A stretch of 64,000 bases of DNA, from the NCBI GenBank assembly GCA_963725505.1, contig CAVRYN010000015.1, positions 1 to 64,000 on the forward strand, in the 5' to 3' direction. How positions within the stretch are numbered: the stretch's first letter is position 1; the number at the start of each line of letters is the position of its first letter. The notes beneath the pieces were generated by a model. The model was given only the letters and a program-made list of their open reading frames with translations, did no database searches and was not told where the DNA came from. A program made the translations under genes and the position numbers. This stretch comes from Udaeobacter sp963725505 (GTDB lineage: Bacteria; Verrucomicrobiota; Verrucomicrobiia; Chthoniobacterales; UBA10450). Of this stretch, positions 52,691 through 61,846 are shown one piece after another.

Positions 52691-53224
52691 TTACCTGGTG
52701 GGCAAGTGAACAAGGCGAAGGTGCAAACGAAGCACTACGACTTTTCGAATAAGCCCAACCCGAACATCCAGAGTGTGAAGTTCGAAAACAACTATCGCAT
52801 TAAGGGCGCCGAGAACTGGAAAGGCGACAGGTACGCCGTGTTCAGAAATTACCACTCCGAATGGCATGATCAGGGCTGGTGGCACAATCACTACAACCGC
52901 GTCGTCTTTATCTCTGGCGGCTGGTATGCCTGGAATGGGGGGTGGTGGTACCCGGCTTGGGGCTACGCTCCCAATGCGTATTACGCTTATGATGGGCCGA
53001 TCTACGGGTATAACAATTTGCCGCCCGATCAGGTGATCGCAAATGTCCAGGGCGCATTGCAACAACAAGGTTATTATCAGGGCGAAGTGGATGGTCTGCT
53101 CGGGCCGCAGACGCGCGGCGCTATCGCAGATTACCAACGCGCCAATGGCCTGGAAGAAACAGCCGCGATCGACCAGCCAACGCTGGAATCGTTGGGAATG
53201 TCGTAACTGGATTTGATTACCACG

Positions 53225-53260
53225 AAAGCCGCCGCGGAATGATTCCACCGGCGGCTTTTT
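53225..53260 (+). terminator. Rho-independent terminator of the repeat protein gene
   Basis: AAGCCGCCG and CGGCGGCTT pair, followed by T5. Confidence 0.85.
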
Positions 53261-53356
53261 GGCGTACGGAAGTGTTCAATGTAGCGTTTCTTTGAGCGTG
53301 CGGCGCTCTTGTGCTCGCGTCATGTTTACGACACATAATGGTAGGAAACATCACTG

Positions 53357-54028
53357 ATGGAGCCAGGAACTCCCCAACTCATCGCCAGGGACCTTTTCCA
53401 ATCATTTCGAATGGGCACCCGGCGTATCGAAGTATTGCGGGGTATTTCGATGGAGATCGTACATAGCGAAGCGGTCTTTCTCTCCGGTGCTTCCGGCGCG
53501 GGCAAAACGACGCTTCTCTACACATTGGCGGGGCTGGAGCGTCCTGAGTCGGGAACCGTCGAATTCGAAGGCCGGCGACTGTATTGTGGCAGCTCCTCTG
53601 CCGAGGCACGTCTGCGGAACGAAAAAATGGGCTTCGTTTTTCAAGGTTATTTTCTCTTACCTGAACTTACTGCATTGGAAAACGTGCTGCTGCCCGGATT
53701 GATTGGGGGCCGGGCAACAACGGACGAGGCTGCGCAGAGCCTCGCTGCAGTCGGCCTTGCTGATCGCATGCATCATTTGCCGGCAGAGCTTTCAGGCGGA
53801 GAACAGCAGCGCGTCGCCATCGCGCGGGCGTTGACGAACGACCCCGACATCATTTTTGCCGACGAACCAACAGGAAATCTCGATTCGAAAACAGGCGACG
53901 CCATTATGGATCTGCTGTTAGGCCTGGCGCGTGATCGGAAGAAGACGCTCCTTGTCGTGACGCACGACACTCGTCTGGCAACCCGCGGCGACCGGCAGTT
54001 GCATATCAAGGATGGTGTATTGCAGTAA
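53357..54028 (+). CDS. ABC transporter ATP-binding protein, LolD/MacB-like, without permease
   Basis: 223 residues. Walker A GASGAGKTTLLYTLAG, Q-loop in FVFQGYFLLPELTALENV, signature LSGGEQQRVAIARAL, Walker B IIFADEPTGNLDSKTG. The LPELTALENV phrase and GNLD are typical of LolD/MacB/FtsE-like ATPases that drive lipoprotein release or mechanotransmission. No permease gene lies on either side, so its partner must be elsewhere. Confidence 0.88.
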   Translation: MEPGTPQLIARDLFQSFRMGTRRIEVLRGISMEIVHSEAVFLSGASGAGKTTLLYTLAGLERPESGTVEFEGRRLYCGSSSAEARLRNEKMGFVFQGYFLLPELTALENVLLPGLIGGRATTDEAAQSLAAVGLADRMHHLPAELSGGEQQRVAIARALTNDPDIIFADEPTGNLDSKTGDAIMDLLLGLARDRKKTLLVVTHDTRLATRGDRQLHIKDGVLQ

Positions 54029-54029
54029 G

Positions 54030-54052
54030 GGCCAGGTTAAATAGTTAAAAAA
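54030..54052 (+). repeat. GGCCAGGTTAAAT repeat, copy 2
   Basis: GGCCAGGTTAAATAGTTAAA; compare 31661. It follows the ABC gene and precedes a TTTAACGATTCAACG-rich spacer. Confidence 0.5.
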
Positions 54053-54157
54053 GTTACAACGTTACAACGGATTCGCGCTTCAACGGTTTAACGATTCAAC
54101 GCTTTTATTTTTGCTGCTTGAATTACGCCAGTAAACGTCGAACATTTTTTTGCGATT

Positions 54158-55156
54158 ATGAAAACAACTGATGCAGCGGTATTAGACGAACCGAAAATTC
54201 ATGAGCCCAGTGCGGATGCAATAGTCGAACCGGCAATCGAAGGTCGCGCGCGGCCTGGCGCAGTCGGCGTTAAAGGAGCGAAGATTTACATCGACGGAAA
54301 ATTTTACTCGGAAGCGGACGCAAAAGTTTCCGTCTTCGATCACGGTCTGTTGTATGGCGACGGAATCTTCGAGGGCATCCGCTTTTACAATGGGCGTGTT
54401 TTCCGGCTTGGAGAACACCTTGATCGTCTGTGGGATTCGGCTCGCTCAATCTGCCTGGAAGTTCCAATAACCAGGCAGAATATGACGGAGGCGGTCCTTG
54501 AGACAATCCGGCAAAATCACATGCGTGACGGTTACATTCGGCTGCTGGTTACGCGCGGGATTGGCAATCTGGGTTTGAATCCAAAGCAATGTAAGTCCCC
54601 GAGCGTAATTATTATTGCGGCACCGATCGCTCTCTATCACGAGAACATGTACCGAAAGGGATTGACTGTCGTGACCTGTGCAACGCGCCGCTGCAATCCG
54701 GGCGCGCTGAATCCGGCAGTTAAGTCGCTCAATTATTTAAACAATGTGATGGCGCGTATCGAGGCTGATCTGGCTGGAGCAGACGAAGCGCTGATGTTGA
54801 ATGACGCGGGCAACATTGCCGAATGCACGGCAGACAACATCTTCGTCGTCAAACGCGGTCAAATCGTTACGCCGCCTGTGACCGCGGGTGCGCTTCGTGG
54901 CATCACGCGCTCGGTGGTGTTTGAGATCGCCGCGGAGCTCGGCTTCAAAACATTAAAAGCGGATATCACGCGCCATGATGTTTTCGCCGCCGACGAATGT
55001 TTCCTCACAGGAACAGCGGCGGAGATCATTCCGGTTGTGAACGTGGATGGGCGCTCGATTGGAAACGGAAAACCGGGACCGATTACTACGCGCATCATGG
55101 CGCGATTTCGCGAGATGACGCGCGAAACCGGGACGCCGATTTTTGACCAGGATTGA
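54158..55156 (+). CDS. ilvE: Branched-chain amino acid aminotransferase family protein
   Basis: 332 residues. Fold-type IV PLP enzyme: VFDHGLLYGDGIFEGIRFYNGRVFRL, PLP lysine in VKSLNYLNNVMARIEA, LMLNDAGNIAECTADNIFVV and ECFLTGTAAEIIPVVNVDGR. It catalyses the last step of Val/Leu/Ile synthesis or the first of their breakdown. A head of about 40 residues precedes the domain. A D-amino-acid aminotransferase or ADC lyase of the same fold cannot be fully excluded. Confidence 0.85.
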   Translation: MKTTDAAVLDEPKIHEPSADAIVEPAIEGRARPGAVGVKGAKIYIDGKFYSEADAKVSVFDHGLLYGDGIFEGIRFYNGRVFRLGEHLDRLWDSARSICLEVPITRQNMTEAVLETIRQNHMRDGYIRLLVTRGIGNLGLNPKQCKSPSVIIIAAPIALYHENMYRKGLTVVTCATRRCNPGALNPAVKSLNYLNNVMARIEADLAGADEALMLNDAGNIAECTADNIFVVKRGQIVTPPVTAGALRGITRSVVFEIAAELGFKTLKADITRHDVFAADECFLTGTAAEIIPVVNVDGRSIGNGKPGPITTRIMARFREMTRETGTPIFDQD

Positions 55157-55230
55157 ACGCAACCACCTTGCGACATCTCGAAATTATTCCGGTTGAATCT
55201 TTCGAAAACTTCGCGGTCTAACTAACAGAG

Positions 55231-55728
55231 ATGTTGTGCGACGTTTGCAAATGCAATGATGCGACGGTCTTCCTGACGCAGATTCTGGAAGGTAAAATGC
55301 ACAAGGTGAATCTGTGCGAAGCTTGCTCGAAAGAAAAAGGCGTACAGGACCCCACCAGCTTTGCGCTTGCCGATCTGCTGCTTGGCCTGGGTGCAACGGA
55401 CGAGATTGAAAAGGGAGGACTCAGCCAAAAATGTTCGGTATGTGGTTTTAGCCAGGCTGATTTTAAGAAAACCGGACGCCTCGGATGCAGCGAATGCTAC
55501 GTCACATTTGCAGAGGGCCTGGGTTCACTTTTGAAAGCAATGCATAAAGGGACCGAGCATGTGGGGAAACTGCCGGAGCGCGCGCAGCGCTCAATTGCGC
55601 TCAGTCACCGAATGCGCGCGCTGAGCGAAAATCTACAAAAAGCGGTAGCCGACGAGAACTACGAGACGGCCGCATCGTTGCGCGATCAAATTAAACAGCT
55701 TGAAAGCGAACTTTCGAATTCGCCATGA
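55231..55728 (+). CDS. mcsA: McsA-like activator of arginine kinase
   Basis: 165 residues. Four CxxC motifs (Cys3/6, 29/32, 68/71, 85/88) form two zinc sites; a UVR motif ends the protein (ENLQKAVADENYETAASLRDQI). This is the McsA layout, which activates McsB and links it to ClpC. The stop overlaps the mcsB ATG (ATGA). Confidence 0.9.
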   Translation: MLCDVCKCNDATVFLTQILEGKMHKVNLCEACSKEKGVQDPTSFALADLLLGLGATDEIEKGGLSQKCSVCGFSQADFKKTGRLGCSECYVTFAEGLGSLLKAMHKGTEHVGKLPERAQRSIALSHRMRALSENLQKAVADENYETAASLRDQIKQLESELSNSP

Positions 55729-56849
55729 AGTTTTCGAACATGCTTTCCACTGCGGGAGAATGGCTGCGCGGTGAAGGGCCGCACCACCAGATTGTAATTA
55801 GCAGCCGTGTGCGGCTCGCGCGCAATCTGCGCCACCGCCCTTTTCCGGGCTGGGCGAAGAAAGCGGACCGCAGTTCGATTCTCGACCTGATCAGGTCGCA
55901 CGTGGAAGCGCTTCCGGAAATGCAGGAATCATTCTCGGAAAGCTTGCAGGACCTTTCGGCGTTGGACAGGCAGGTGCTGGTGGAGCGCCACCTGATCAGT
56001 CGCGAGCATGCCGCCAAAGGCGCGGGCAGCGCGGTGGTGGTGAATCGGCGGCAAACTCTTAGCATCATGATCAACGAAGAAGATCATCTGCGGATGCAAT
56101 CGATTCGCTCCGGCCTGCAGTTGAAACAGGCATTCAAGCTGGTGGACAAGATCGACAGCGCGCTTGAAAGCAAACTGAACTTCGCTTTCGATCCGCGGCT
56201 GGGATACTTGACCGCGTGTCCCACGAACGTCGGCACTGGCATGCGTGCCTCCGCGATGCTCCACTTGCCGGGGCTTGTCCTGAGCGAGCTGATTAATCAA
56301 GTCATTCAAGCGGTGAGTAAAATCGGTCTCGCGGTGCGCGGTCTTTACGGCGAAGGAACCGAAGCGATGGGCAATCTTTTCCAAATTTCAAATCAGACCA
56401 CGCTCGGCGAGAAGGAGGAAGAGATTATCAATCGCCTGAGCAAGGTGATCGAAACAATCATCGAAAAGGAGCACGACGCGCGGCAAATTTTGCTTCAGAA
56501 AAAACCGAACACACTTTGCGATCAGATCGGTCGCGCCTATGGCGTTTTGACCTACGCGCACGCCATGGCGTCGAAGGAAGCGCTCAACTTGCTCTCGATC
56601 ATCAAACTTGGCATGGACTTGGGCGCATTCCCAGAAGACCAGCGCCTGCAGGTCGATGAATTATTTATCGAGACGCAGCCGGCGCATTTACAAAAAAGCT
56701 CGCAACAAAAGCTGAATGCCGAAGAACGCGACCACTTGCGCGCCCAAATTATCCGCGAGCGTTTGAAACTCTTCCCCAAACCTGATATTAGTAAGATGGT
56801 AAGGGAGTCGGGTAATAGCTCGACAAACGCACCATCGAACAATGAATAA
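55725..56849 (+). CDS. mcsB: Protein-arginine kinase McsB
   Basis: 374 residues. Phosphagen-kinase fold: ISSRVRLARNLRHRPFPGW at the start, and CPTNVGTGMRASAMLHLPGL with the active-site Cys; GLYGEGTEAMGNLFQISNQTTLG follows. McsB phosphorylates arginines of misfolded proteins, marking them for ClpC-ClpP. Overlaps mcsA by 4 bp and clpC by 8 bp, a tight three-gene operon. Confidence 0.93.
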   Translation: MKFSNMLSTAGEWLRGEGPHHQIVISSRVRLARNLRHRPFPGWAKKADRSSILDLIRSHVEALPEMQESFSESLQDLSALDRQVLVERHLISREHAAKGAGSAVVVNRRQTLSIMINEEDHLRMQSIRSGLQLKQAFKLVDKIDSALESKLNFAFDPRLGYLTACPTNVGTGMRASAMLHLPGLVLSELINQVIQAVSKIGLAVRGLYGEGTEAMGNLFQISNQTTLGEKEEEIINRLSKVIETIIEKEHDARQILLQKKPNTLCDQIGRAYGVLTYAHAMASKEALNLLSIIKLGMDLGAFPEDQRLQVDELFIETQPAHLQKSSQQKLNAEERDHLRAQIIRERLKLFPKPDISKMVRESGNSSTNAPSNNE

Positions 56850-59322
56850 CTTCACCCCGCGGGCTCAACAGGTTTTGGCGCTTGCTCGCAAAGAAGCGGA
56901 CCGATTTAATCACAATTACGTCGGCACCGAGCATCTGCTTTTGGGACTCATTAAGCTGGGCCAGGGAGTGGCGGTAAACGTTTTGCAGAAGATGGGTCTC
57001 GATCTTGAGACGGTCCGCATGGAGGTGGAGAAACAGGTCGGCTCGGGACCGGAGACCAAGATCGTCGGTAACGTTCCCTACACGCCCCGGGTGAAGAAAG
57101 TTTTGGCGCTGGCGGGCAAGGAAGCCAAGGCGCTCAATCATTCCTACGTCGGCACGGAGCACATTTTGCTTGGACTTTTGCGCGAAGGCGAGGGCGTGGC
57201 TGCCAGAGTGCTGAAGAGTCTTGAACTCGACATCGAACGCACGCGCAACGAAATTCTCAAAGAGCTTGATCCAAACTTCACGCCGACTGAATCCGAGCAG
57301 GAAGGCCCCGAAGCATCGGGAGCTAGAAAGGATGTCAAGACTCCCGCACTCCGCGCATTTGGCCGTGATCTGACTGAGTTGGCGAGGAAGGGGGAGCTCG
57401 ATCCCGTAATCGGCCGGCGCAATGAGATCGAGCGGGTGATTCAAGTGCTTTGCCGAAGGACAAAGAACAATCCGGTTCTGATCGGTGAAGCAGGCGTCGG
57501 CAAAACGGCCATCGCCGAAGGATTGGCCCAGGAAATTGCAAACGGCAATGTGCCTGAATTGTTGCGCGACAGACGAGTGATCACACTCGATCTGGCGTTG
57601 ATGGTAGCTGGAACAAAATACCGCGGCCAGTTCGAAGAGCGCATCAAAGCCGTGATGGACGAAATCCGTCGTTCCAAGAACGTGATTCTTTTCATCGACG
57701 AGTTGCACACGATCGTCGGGGCGGGTTCAGCCGAAGGGGCAATGGACGCATCGAACATTATCAAGCCCGCGCTGAGTCGTGGCGAATTGCAATGTGTCGG
57801 CGCGACCACGATGAACGAATACCGCAAATACATCGAGAAGGACGCAGCGCTGGAACGCCGTTTCCAGACGATAAAGGTGGATGCCCCGACGGTTGATGAA
57901 GCCATTCAAATCTTGAAGGGTCTCCGACCCAAGTACGAGGCCCACCACAAAGCGAAACTCACAGATGAGGCGCTGGAAACCGCTGTCAGATTTTCCGATC
58001 GCTATATCACGGGACGGTTTCTTCCCGATAAGGCGATCGATGTCATGGATGAGGCCGGCGCACGCGCCCGCATCAACTCTATGACGCGGCCGCCTGACGT
58101 GAAGGATATCGAAAAGGAAATAGAAGAGATCCGCTTGGAAAAAGAAGGCGCAATCAAGGCGCAGGATTTTGAAAAGGCCGCCGCGCTTCGCGACAAGGAG
58201 AAGCAAACGAAAGAAAAACTCGATGCCATTCTAAACAAATGGCGCGAGGAACGCGAGGAAAGAGAAGTCGTCGTGACGGCTGACGACATGATGCACATCA
58301 TTTCGAAAGTGACCGGAGTTCCGCTCCAGCGGATGGAGCAGGAGGAAACGCAAAAGCTCCTCATGATGGAATCCGACATGAAGCAGCGCGTCATCGGCCA
58401 GGACGAAGCGGTTACCGCCATCAGCAAGGCGTTGCGCCGGTCGCGCGCGGATTTGAAAGACCCCCGGCGCCCGATCGGTTCGTTTGTCTTTCTCGGCCCG
58501 ACCGGAGTAGGCAAAACCTTTCTGGCGCGCACACTGGCAGAGTTCATGTTCGGTGACGCCGACGCATTGATCCAAATCGACATGTCGGAGTACATGGAAA
58601 AATTCACCGCGTCGCGGTTGATCGGTTCGCCGCCGGGCTACGTCGGATACGAAGAGGGCGGCCAGCTTTCCGAGGCTGTGCGGCGCCGGCCGTACTCGGT
58701 TGTGCTTTTTGACGAGATCGAGAAGGCGCACCCGGATGTGATGCATTTGCTTTTGCAAATTCTCGAGGACGGGAAGATCACCGACTCGTTAGGGCGCAAA
58801 ATCGATTTCCGCAACACGATCATCATCATGACTTCCAACGTCGGCGCCGAGTTGTTGAAAAAACAGACGGTGATGGGCTTCGGCGCGCCGACTGAAGGAC
58901 ATGATTACACATCGATGCGCGACAAAATCCTCGATGAAACCAAGCGAGTGTTTAAGCCCGAGTTCCTCAATCGGCTCGACGAAATCATCGTCTTTCATTC
59001 GCTCGGCAAACCGGAGCTGCTGCGCATTGTCGATCTTGAAGCCGACAAAGTGCTCGCCCGCATCAAAGCCAAAGATGTCCACATCGAGTTGCAGCAAAGC
59101 GCGAAGGAATTTCTGATCGAGAAAGGATACGACCCTCAGTACGGAGCGCGACCAATGCGCCGCGCAGTGGAGCGTTTTCTCGAGGATCCGCTCGCGGAAG
59201 AATTGCTCCGCGGCAACGTCAAACCCGGCGACAAAGTCGAGGTTGTGGCCGTCGATGGGAAGCTGTCATTCCGGGTTCCCGAATCGCAACCCCAGAGCAG
59301 CGCGCCTGCGCCGGCGAGCTAA
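56842..59322 (+). CDS. clpC: ATP-dependent Clp protease ATP-binding subunit ClpC
   Basis: 826 residues. Two Clp_N repeats (residues 1-145), AAA1 with GEAGVGKTAIAEGLAQE and VILFIDELHTIVGAG, a UVR-containing middle domain (EKEGAIKAQDFEKAAALRDKE), AAA2 with GPTGVGKTFLARTLAEF and VVLFDEIEKAHPDVMHLLLQILEDG, and a ClpP-docking loop (VMGFG). It unfolds substrates for ClpP. No CtsR gene precedes the operon, unlike in Firmicutes. Confidence 0.96.
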   Translation: MNNFTPRAQQVLALARKEADRFNHNYVGTEHLLLGLIKLGQGVAVNVLQKMGLDLETVRMEVEKQVGSGPETKIVGNVPYTPRVKKVLALAGKEAKALNHSYVGTEHILLGLLREGEGVAARVLKSLELDIERTRNEILKELDPNFTPTESEQEGPEASGARKDVKTPALRAFGRDLTELARKGELDPVIGRRNEIERVIQVLCRRTKNNPVLIGEAGVGKTAIAEGLAQEIANGNVPELLRDRRVITLDLALMVAGTKYRGQFEERIKAVMDEIRRSKNVILFIDELHTIVGAGSAEGAMDASNIIKPALSRGELQCVGATTMNEYRKYIEKDAALERRFQTIKVDAPTVDEAIQILKGLRPKYEAHHKAKLTDEALETAVRFSDRYITGRFLPDKAIDVMDEAGARARINSMTRPPDVKDIEKEIEEIRLEKEGAIKAQDFEKAAALRDKEKQTKEKLDAILNKWREEREEREVVVTADDMMHIISKVTGVPLQRMEQEETQKLLMMESDMKQRVIGQDEAVTAISKALRRSRADLKDPRRPIGSFVFLGPTGVGKTFLARTLAEFMFGDADALIQIDMSEYMEKFTASRLIGSPPGYVGYEEGGQLSEAVRRRPYSVVLFDEIEKAHPDVMHLLLQILEDGKITDSLGRKIDFRNTIIIMTSNVGAELLKKQTVMGFGAPTEGHDYTSMRDKILDETKRVFKPEFLNRLDEIIVFHSLGKPELLRIVDLEADKVLARIKAKDVHIELQQSAKEFLIEKGYDPQYGARPMRRAVERFLEDPLAEELLRGNVKPGDKVEVVAVDGKLSFRVPESQPQSSAPAPAS

Positions 59323-59334
59323 GCGCGTTATAAA

Positions 59335-60243
59335 TCACGCACGCGGATGAGCCTCCGCGTAGGCTTTTTTTAGACGCTCGACCGTCACGTGCGTGTAGAT
59401 TTGCGTCGTAGAAAGGCTGGCATGACCGAGCAATGCTTGGACACTGCGCAGGTCTGCGCCGCGATCGAGCATGTGCGTTGCGAAACTATGCCGCAACTTG
59501 TGCGGGCTGATCGAAATCGGAATTGATGTGTGACGCACATAGCGTTTTAACACGAGCCAGATCGAGCGTGCCGACATTCGCTTTCGCGCCTTATTTATGA
59601 ACAGCGGGCCCGCATGCACGTTGGCCGCGGCGCGATACCGCTGGATTGCTTCCAGCGCGGGCAAGCCCACCGGGCAGACGCGCTCCTTGCGGCCTTTGCC
59701 GAATACGCGCGCCGATTCTGTGTAAGGATCGAGATCGGCCACATCGAGCGCTGCTAGTTCGCTCAATCGCAAACCGCTGCTGTAAAACAATTCCATGATC
59801 GCGACGTCGCGCAGTGGCATCCAACCTGGCGCCGCGCGCTTCTTGTCAATCTTGAGCGGCGCTGCGATCAGCTCCTCGATTTGATGACGCGTCAGCACCA
59901 GCGGCAGTTTCTTTTCGAGTTTTGGCAATTGCACTTCGCGCACCGGATTATGTCGCAACTTTTTCCGAGCTGCGAGAAACTGATAAAAAGTGCGCAACGC
60001 GGAGAATTGCAGTCGCACGTAAGACCGCGCTTGCCCTCGCTTCATAAGCGCGAAGAGATAATCGCGAAAATCGTCGGGTGTGCATTTTTTCCACGAGGTT
60101 ATGTTCTCCGCGCGGAAACCGGTCAGCGCCTGCCGATACGCCTTGAGCGTACGCGTCGAAGCGTTTCGTTCATTCGCGAGGTAACGCAGGAATTCCTCTA
60201 CGAGGGAATCTCGCTTTTCGGAAGTGGCTGCGAGCTTTGTCAT
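59335..60243 (-). CDS. XerC/XerD-type tyrosine recombinase
   Basis: 302 residues. SAM-like N-terminal domain (YLANERNASTRTLKAYRQALTGF) then the catalytic domain with Arg in SSGLRLSELAALD, Lys in GKGRKERVCPVG, HKLRHSFATHML, and LGHASLSTTQIYTHV with the nucleophile Tyr. It resolves chromosome dimers. Its ATG (complement of 60241-60243) lies inside palindromic element A3. XerC and XerD cannot be told apart here. Confidence 0.92.
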   Translation of the reverse strand: MTKLAATSEKRDSLVEEFLRYLANERNASTRTLKAYRQALTGFRAENITSWKKCTPDDFRDYLFALMKRGQARSYVRLQFSALRTFYQFLAARKKLRHNPVREVQLPKLEKKLPLVLTRHQIEELIAAPLKIDKKRAAPGWMPLRDVAIMELFYSSGLRLSELAALDVADLDPYTESARVFGKGRKERVCPVGLPALEAIQRYRAAANVHAGPLFINKARKRMSARSIWLVLKRYVRHTSIPISISPHKLRHSFATHMLDRGADLRSVQALLGHASLSTTQIYTHVTVERLKKAYAEAHPRA

Positions 60244-60330
60244 GCCGAGCGGCGCCGAGAAATCTCTAAATTTTTAAGTAACGTGCGACAAGCAACAGCC
60301 AGAGATTCCTCGACTTCGCTCGGCATGACA
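60238..60330. repeat. Long palindromic element, copy A3, overlapping the xer start
   Basis: TGTCATGCCGAGCGGCGCCG at the left and CGACTTCGCTCGGCATGACA at the right. The CAT of the left arm is the xer start codon on the minus strand. Confidence 0.8.
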
Positions 60331-60342
60331 AGGGCGAGATGC

Positions 60343-60852
60343 TCATTCCGGCTTTTCGACCGTATAACGCAGTTCCGTCGGGGTCGGTCTCCCTTGGATC
60401 TGACTTCTAAAAATCGGCCCCGGATTGCTCGAAATTAATTCGTAACCTTTCAAAATGAACTCGGGATAAAATCCATTGCTCGCTGGTTCGTAAACGGTCT
60501 GGCCGCTGAACGAGCCGTAGAGTTTGTATTCGTAATTGTTGTCGCTGCCAAATTCGAGGCGTTCGCGATCGGGTGCCAGTTTCTCTTTTTCATTTAACAT
60601 CACTAACTGCGCGGTGCTCCACGGTTGGCCCGGGCGCCGAACGTAGCCCCAGAATTTGAAGTCGGCTTTGTAGTAACGCCGACCAATGAAGTAATCTCCC
60701 GCCGGTTCGGCGGCGATATGCTGCGCCATCTCGATTCTTGCTTGCTGAATCCCTTGCGGCATGGTTTCGCAACCGCTCAACAACACCCCGCTCAGCAGCA
60801 CATTGCCTGCCAGTAAAAACTGAGTGGTGCGTCTCATTGCTTCGATGGACAT
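60343..60852 (-). CDS. Lipoprotein of unknown function
   Basis: 169 residues. Leader with lipobox LLSGC at about Cys28 (VLLSGVLLSGC). The mature part is rich in aromatic residues (GDYFIGRRYYKADFKFWGYVRRPG, YEYKLYGSFSG) and ends in GRPTPTELRYTVEKPE. No family recognised. The start could also be ATG at residue 6. Confidence 0.75.
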   Translation of the reverse strand: MSIEAMRRTTQFLLAGNVLLSGVLLSGCETMPQGIQQARIEMAQHIAAEPAGDYFIGRRYYKADFKFWGYVRRPGQPWSTAQLVMLNEKEKLAPDRERLEFGSDNNYEYKLYGSFSGQTVYEPASNGFYPEFILKGYELISSNPGPIFRSQIQGRPTPTELRYTVEKPE

Positions 60853-60982
60853 CCTTTATCGCAGCTTTCCGCCAGGCGCAATTGGAAGCTCCTTTGCTAA
60901 AATCCTAAATTCGAATGTCGAAATCCGAAACAACCTTGCGTTTTCCCACTTCACCGATCACTAGTCACTGATCACTGATCCA

Positions 60983-61777
60983 ATGGTTCGATTCTTCAAC
61001 GCTCTGGGCACGCCGCTGCTCTCGTTTTTTCAATACTTGGGCGAACTTGTCTTGCTGGCCGCTGACACTTTTCGTTCCATCTTCACACACAAGCTCCGCT
61101 GGAAATTATTTCTCAATCAAGTCGTTGAGATTGGATTGCTTTCGCAGCTCGTCGTTATAATCACCGGCGCATTCACCGGCGCGGTGTTCTCGGCACAAAC
61201 ATTTTTCCAATTTAACAAGCTGGGAATGGGCTCCGCCGTGGGCGCGGTAGTTTCGGTGTCGCTCTGCCGAGAACTGGCTCCTGTTCTGACAGCACTAATG
61301 GTCGCGGGGCGCGTCGGGGCGGCGATGTCGGCTGAGATCGGCACAATGAAAGTGACGGAGCAAATCGATGCACTTCGCGCGCTGGCAGTTTATCCCGTTG
61401 ATTATCTGGTGGTGCCGCGCGCGCTTGCCATGATGGTATCGATGCCGCTGCTGGTGGCGGAGTGCATCGCTGTCGGCATCGCCGCCGGCTATCTCGTAGC
61501 GATTTTCATGCTCGACATTAATGGCACTTATTACATGGCGAACATGGTGCGGTGGACGCGCAGTCGTGACATCATCATGGGTCTGTCAAAAGCATTCTGT
61601 TTCGGAATACTCATCGTGTTCATCAGTTGTCAGAAAGGCTTGACCACACGTGAAGGCGCGGTGGGCGTAGGCCGCGCAACAACTGAAGCTGTCGTGGACT
61701 CGTCGCTGGCTGTTCTGATTTGCAATTTTTTCCTTACCATGATGTTCAACATCATCTACCCGGCGGGCTATCAATAA
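60983..61777 (+). CDS. mlaE: MlaE-type phospholipid ABC transporter permease
   Basis: 264 residues, about five spans. MlaE/DUF140 pattern: AFTGAVFSAQTFFQFNKLGMGSAVGAVVSVSLCRELAPVLTALMVAGRVGAAMSAEIGTM and EQIDALRALAVYPVDYLVVPR. Works with MlaF and MlaD to move phospholipids between membranes. First of three genes. Confidence 0.92.
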   Translation: MVRFFNALGTPLLSFFQYLGELVLLAADTFRSIFTHKLRWKLFLNQVVEIGLLSQLVVIITGAFTGAVFSAQTFFQFNKLGMGSAVGAVVSVSLCRELAPVLTALMVAGRVGAAMSAEIGTMKVTEQIDALRALAVYPVDYLVVPRALAMMVSMPLLVAECIAVGIAAGYLVAIFMLDINGTYYMANMVRWTRSRDIIMGLSKAFCFGILIVFISCQKGLTTREGAVGVGRATTEAVVDSSLAVLICNFFLTMMFNIIYPAGYQ

Positions 61778-61846
61778 GTGCAGTGATGGAATTTTTTGGG
61801 AGTAATTGAAAGTGGAGAGTGGTGAGTTGAGAGTTCGTGTGTTGCC

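Larger units (their letters stand above)
52276..53206 (+). pseudogene. Secreted repeat protein with peptidoglycan-binding domain, frameshifted
   Basis: The first frame (52276 to about 52584) encodes a signal peptide (MRLFFVLACCLAIPLAAYA), a Gln/His QQHV repeat and Asn-rich NKGKNWSNANNPNN repeats. At 52583-52584 an extra C in the repeat moves the reading into the second frame, which continues the NKGKNWSNANNP repeats, a Trp/Tyr-rich domain (SGGWYAWNGGWWYPAWGYAP) and a PG_binding_1 domain (LPPDQVIANVQGALQQQGYY, GLLGPQTRGAIADYQRANGL). Without the shift it would be one protein of about 310 residues. It is a decayed gene, a slippage-variable gene or a sequencing error. Confidence 0.8.

Noticed and set aside
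52361..53206. The second frame of the repeat protein as an independent gene starting at 52361
   Set aside because: Its first 75 codons are an out-of-frame reading of the QQHV repeats; real coding in this frame begins only after the extra base at about 52584.
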